Origin: JBLNDG01 sp050261415
GTDB lineage: Bacteria > Bacillota > Clostridia > Lutisporales > Lutisporaceae
Length of the DNA stretch: 9,470 nucleotides
NCBI GenBank assembly: GCA_050261415.1
Contig: JBLNDG010000076.1
Coordinates: 1-9,470 of the forward strand
Reading direction: 5' to 3'
The position numbers and the translations under genes are program-made. A model generated the notes under the pieces. That model was not told the DNA's origin. It searched no databases and worked only from the letters and a program-made list of their open reading frames with translations. Positions 7,668-9,470 of the stretch are shown here, in pieces. Numbering within the stretch: the stretch's first letter is position 1; the number at the start of each line of letters is the position of its first letter.

Positions 7668-8945
7668 ATGAACTATATAGGTCCGGAGGATATTTTAAAG
7701 AAAAGACAGCAGTATTTTTTCCCGGCTACTTCGTCCTTTTACAAGGAACCGCCGCAGATAGTGGGAGGTTCTATGCAATATCTTTTTGACCATAAGAATA
7801 AAAGGTATACAGATTTTTTCGCTGGAGTATCGGTTTTGAACTGCGGACATTCGAACCCTGAAATACTTAAGGATACCATAGAGCAGCTCGGCAAGATGCA
7901 GCATACCACTACATTATATCTGACACAGCCCATGGTAGAGCTTGCAGAGCGATTGGCAGGAATACTTCCCGGCAATATAAAGAGAACCTTCTTTTGTGTG
8001 ACCGGTTCAGAAGCAAATGAGGGAGCTATGGCATTAGCAAGATTATACACTAAAAAAACCGGCTATATTGCCTTAAAGGGCGGCCTGCACGGCAGAACGC
8101 ACCTGACACTTAGCGTTACGGGCATTCCTATGTGGCGGTTGGATGACAATCTGATAAAAGAAAACATTTATTTCATTGACAGGCCGTACTCGGACGACAG
8201 CAGCTATGAGGAAGCAATGGCGAAATCATTGCAGGAGCTGGAGGAAGTGCTGCAAAACCATGGCGATAACATTTGCGCGATGATAATGGAGGCCATACAG
8301 GGAAACGGCGGCATAATAATGTATCCTCATGATTATGTGAAGAAAGTAAAAGCTTTGCTTGAAAAATATAATGTATTGCTTATCGTGGATGAGGTACAGA
8401 CAGGTTATGGAAGAACGGGTAAAATGTTCGCTATAGAGCAGTATGACGTGGTGCCGGATATAATTGTAACTGCAAAAGCGCTTGGCAATGGCATTCCGAT
8501 CTCTACGTTCTCAACCACCGATGAGATTGCGATGGCCTATAACAAGCCTTCTGCTTCCACTTTCGGAGGCAATCCTGTAGCAGCCCAGACAGCATTAAGT
8601 GTGCTTGACTATATAGAAAAGAACAACCTGGCAGGCAGAGCAAAGGAACTGGGCGAATATATGAAACAGAAGCTTATGGAGTTGTCTTCTTCTTTTATTA
8701 AGGAAATAAGAGGCTGCGGATTGATGTTGGGCATGCAAATTCAGGCAAAAGACAAGAGTAAGACTTCAGCAGAAATTACAGATATGATTTTGGAGGAAAT
8801 GAAGGAAAGAAGATTCCTGGTGGGCAAGAACGGTATAAACAGGGATGTAGTGGCTTTCCAGCCTCCATTGGTCATAGCGAAAGAAGATATTGATGCTATG
8901 GTTAGGAACCTTCAGCAAACTTTGGACAAACTATATATGTCGTGA
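7668..8945 (+). CDS. Class III PLP-dependent aminotransferase (AGXT2/ornithine-type)
   Basis: This 425-residue cytosolic enzyme has the normal length of class III aminotransferases (fold type I). Motifs in order are the glycine-rich cofactor-phosphate site TGSEANEGA (112-120), GLHGRT (139-144), the conserved Asp241 in VDEVQTGYGRTG (240-251), the PLP-binding Lys270 in VTAKALGNGIP (267-277), and STFGGNP (297-303). The sequence most resembles the alanine-glyoxylate aminotransferase 2 branch of the class, which also contains 4-aminobutyrate and ornithine aminotransferases and phospho-lyases. The amino donor and acceptor cannot be read from sequence. AGGAG at 7655-7659 lies eight bases before the ATG. 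It is the last gene of the run, 60 bases after the U32 gene. Its final codons and stop lie inside the left arm of a long inverted repeat. It may serve the same pathway as the upstream genes or simply be a neighbour; the lack of a terminator upstream favours co-transcription. Confidence 0.92.
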   Translation: MNYIGPEDILKKRQQYFFPATSSFYKEPPQIVGGSMQYLFDHKNKRYTDFFAGVSVLNCGHSNPEILKDTIEQLGKMQHTTTLYLTQPMVELAERLAGILPGNIKRTFFCVTGSEANEGAMALARLYTKKTGYIALKGGLHGRTHLTLSVTGIPMWRLDDNLIKENIYFIDRPYSDDSSYEEAMAKSLQELEEVLQNHGDNICAMIMEAIQGNGGIIMYPHDYVKKVKALLEKYNVLLIVDEVQTGYGRTGKMFAIEQYDVVPDIIVTAKALGNGIPISTFSTTDEIAMAYNKPSASTFGGNPVAAQTALSVLDYIEKNNLAGRAKELGEYMKQKLMELSSSFIKEIRGCGLMLGMQIQAKDKSKTSAEITDMILEEMKERRFLVGKNGINRDVVAFQPPLVIAKEDIDAMVRNLQQTLDKLYMS

Positions 8946-9018
8946 AAAAGACTTATCATACAAAATCAGTTGAAGCGTCTGATTTTGTAGCATCAGAAAT
9001 GTACTTTTCACGACATAT
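8935..9018. repeat. Nested inverted repeat overlapping the aminotransferase stop codon
   Basis: The left arm ATATGTCGTGAAAA (8935-8948) is perfectly complementary to TTTTCACGACATAT (9005-9018), a 14-bp stem. Inside it a second perfect 11-bp stem, TACAAAATCAG (8959-8969) with CTGATTTTGTA (8979-8989), closes a nine-base loop. The TGA stop at 8943-8945 is part of the left arm. No T-run follows, so it is not a canonical intrinsic terminator. It may act as a 3'-end stabilising structure, or be a repeat-element terminus or protein-binding site. Confidence 0.85.
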
Positions 9019-9030
9019 GAATCAAGGAAA

Positions 9031-9078
9031 ATGTTTCGCACTATTTGAATTCAACGTAAGATGTTTAGTGCGAAACAT
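9031..9078. repeat. Second long inverted repeat (13-bp perfect arms)
   Basis: ATGTTTCGCACTA (9031-9043) pairs perfectly with TAGTGCGAAACAT (9066-9078) around a 22-base centre that holds the palindrome TTGAATTCAA (9045-9054). It begins only 12 bases after the first inverted repeat. No T-tract follows, so standard Rho-independent termination is unlikely. The two repeats together form a 144-base block directly after the operon. Confidence 0.85.
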
Positions 9079-9184
9079 ATAGCCTGCTGATTTTCTATCC
9101 TTATATATATGTTAATGTGGTTTGTCCATAAAATGAATAAATTTCAGGGTATGTACATATAATTTTCTTATAAGTATATAAGGT
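9079..9184. other. AT-rich spacer with a promoter-like -10 element
   Basis: This stretch is very AT-rich and has no supportable ORF. A perfect TATAAT occurs at 9158-9163, but no convincing -35 lies 16-18 bases upstream, so I cannot define a full promoter. Its position just before the structured tail is where a promoter for a downstream RNA or gene would be expected. Confidence 0.35.
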
Positions 9185-9252
9185 AATCTAATATAAAGAT
9201 AAGGAGCGAAAAAGTGAGTTATTTTCGTCTCTTATATTCTAATCATTAGATT
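9185..9252 (+). repeat. Nested hairpin enclosing a ribosome-site/GTG mini-ORF
   Basis: The outer arms AATCTAAT (9185-9192) and ATTAGATT (9245-9252) are perfectly complementary. Inside, ATAAGGAGCGAAAA (9199-9212) pairs with TTTTCGTCTCTTAT (9222-9235) over 14 positions, with two G-U pairs and one mismatch, closing a nine-base loop. In RNA from the + strand the AAGGAG ribosome-site-like sequence (9201-9206) would be hidden in the stem and the GTG at 9214 would fall in the loop. This could be a regulatory leader hairpin or part of a larger structured RNA. Confidence 0.7.
9214..9249 (+). CDS. Possible 11-codon leader peptide (speculative)
   Basis: A GTG at 9214, seven to eight bases after AAGGAG, opens a reading frame MSYFRLLYSNH that stops with TAG at 9247-9249. 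It could be a leader peptide controlling a gene beyond the window, since a hairpin followed by a T-rich stretch comes next. The ribosome site and the start also form the stem and loop of a strong hairpin, so the resemblance to a translation start may be a by-product of RNA structure. Confidence 0.2.
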   Translation: MSYFRLLYSNH

Positions 9253-9253
9253 T

Positions 9254-9302
9254 TATCACACAGGTGCACTTTACTCGCACAGGTTTATGTGATATATTTT
9301 TA
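9254..9302 (+). terminator. Weak terminator-like hairpin with a T-rich tail
   Basis: TATCACA (9254-9260) pairs with TGTGATA (9288-9294), and within it GTGC (9264-9267) pairs with GCAC (9277-9280). A T-rich stretch containing TTTTT (9297-9301) follows. The stems are short and AT-rich outside, so termination would be inefficient; an attenuator or a domain of a larger RNA is equally possible. The segment also contains a near direct repeat, TCACACAGG and TCGCACAGG. Confidence 0.35.
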
Positions 9303-9470
9303 TATGTTCTCGCGAAAAGGGAACAACGAAGATATGTTCTGCCGGGCGAACTGAGGATGAAATTCCCAGTTGACTTCGGAGGATGGACATGATAAACTAA
9401 AGTTCCTGCCTCGGAAACAGAGCAGAAAAGCAGACAAAAAACGGAAGACAGAAAGTTACCTCAAAAAACC
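9303..9470 (+). ncRNA. Candidate structured non-coding RNA or long leader, cut by the window end
   Basis: There is no supportable ORF here, but the purine-rich sequence folds on paper into several stems. GTTCTC (9306-9311) pairs with GGGAAC (9319-9324) around GCGAAAA. AACTG plus GG (9349-9356) pairs with CC plus CAGTT (9365-9371) with one bulged A. TTCC (9403-9406) pairs with GGAA (9413-9416). TTCTGC (9337-9342) pairs with GCAGAA (9422-9427), enclosing the latter two hairpins as a multi-branch loop. I cannot match it to a riboswitch or housekeeping RNA I know well; the clostridial raiA-type leader RNAs are one class to compare. Strand and boundaries are uncertain, and structured upstream segments (9185-9302) may belong to it. 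Confidence 0.4.

Noticed and set aside
8959..8989. The 11-bp stem as a Rho-independent terminator of the operon.
   Set aside because: The stem is AT-rich and is followed by GCATCAGAAATG rather than a T-run.
9354..9389. Mini-ORF beginning ATG at 9357 (MKFPVDFGGWT).
   Set aside because: The GAGG before it directly abuts the ATG, leaving no spacing, and the sequence is better explained as part of the stem-loop at 9349-9371.
9303..9470. TPP, T-box or cyclic-di-GMP riboswitch.
   Set aside because: The signature sequences of these classes, as far as I can recall them, are not present.
8935..9470. CRISPR array or integron attC sites, suggested by repeated hairpins.
   Set aside because: The hairpins differ in sequence and spacing, there are no regular direct repeats with spacers, and no attC core or integrase is seen.

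Overview
The window reads as chromosomal DNA from an anaerobic Firmicute of the class Clostridia. The reasons are moderate-to-low GC, strong GGAGG-type ribosome binding sites before nearly every gene, a Gram-positive style lipoprotein, and proteins of clostridial flavour. I see no transposase, phage gene, tRNA or rRNA. The exact genus cannot be fixed from the sequence.

Positions 1-216 are non-coding as far as I can tell and carry a good extended -10 promoter (138-166). Positions 217-8945 hold eight genes, all on the + strand and tightly packed. They are a UbiD-type decarboxylase (217-1665), a UbiA-type prenyltransferase (1652-2521), the flavin prenyltransferase UbiX (2541-3116), a three-gene ABC importer of the NitT/TauT/SsuA/ThiXYZ type (lipoprotein 3119-4081, ATPase 4098-4853, permease about 4850-5593), a peptidase-U32-family protein with a four-cysteine cluster (5670-7607), and a class III PLP aminotransferase (7668-8945). 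The first six genes overlap or lie within 20 bases of each other and are almost surely one transcript. The last two follow after gaps of 76 and 60 bases with no terminator between, so they probably belong to the same operon.

The first three genes are a complete chemical module. UbiX makes prenylated FMN, UbiD uses it to decarboxylate an aromatic acid, and UbiA attaches a polyprenyl chain to an aromatic acid. The module is known from ubiquinone synthesis and from the late steps of futalosine menaquinone synthesis. The importer could bring in the aromatic or heterocyclic substrate. U32 proteins include UbiU/UbiV, which carry out oxygen-independent ring hydroxylation in ubiquinone synthesis, so a U32 protein beside UbiD-UbiA-UbiX suggests an anaerobic route to a prenylated aromatic or quinone-like molecule. 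This joint pathway is inference; each family call is firm.

Positions 8946-9470 contain no convincing protein gene but are rich in secondary structure. There are two long inverted repeats, the first overlapping the stop codon of the aminotransferase, then an AT-rich stretch, a nested hairpin that encloses a ribosome-site-plus-GTG mini-ORF, another hairpin followed by a T-rich stretch, and a purine-rich multi-hairpin segment that runs off the window. That tail looks like a structured non-coding RNA or the long leader of a gene beyond the window.
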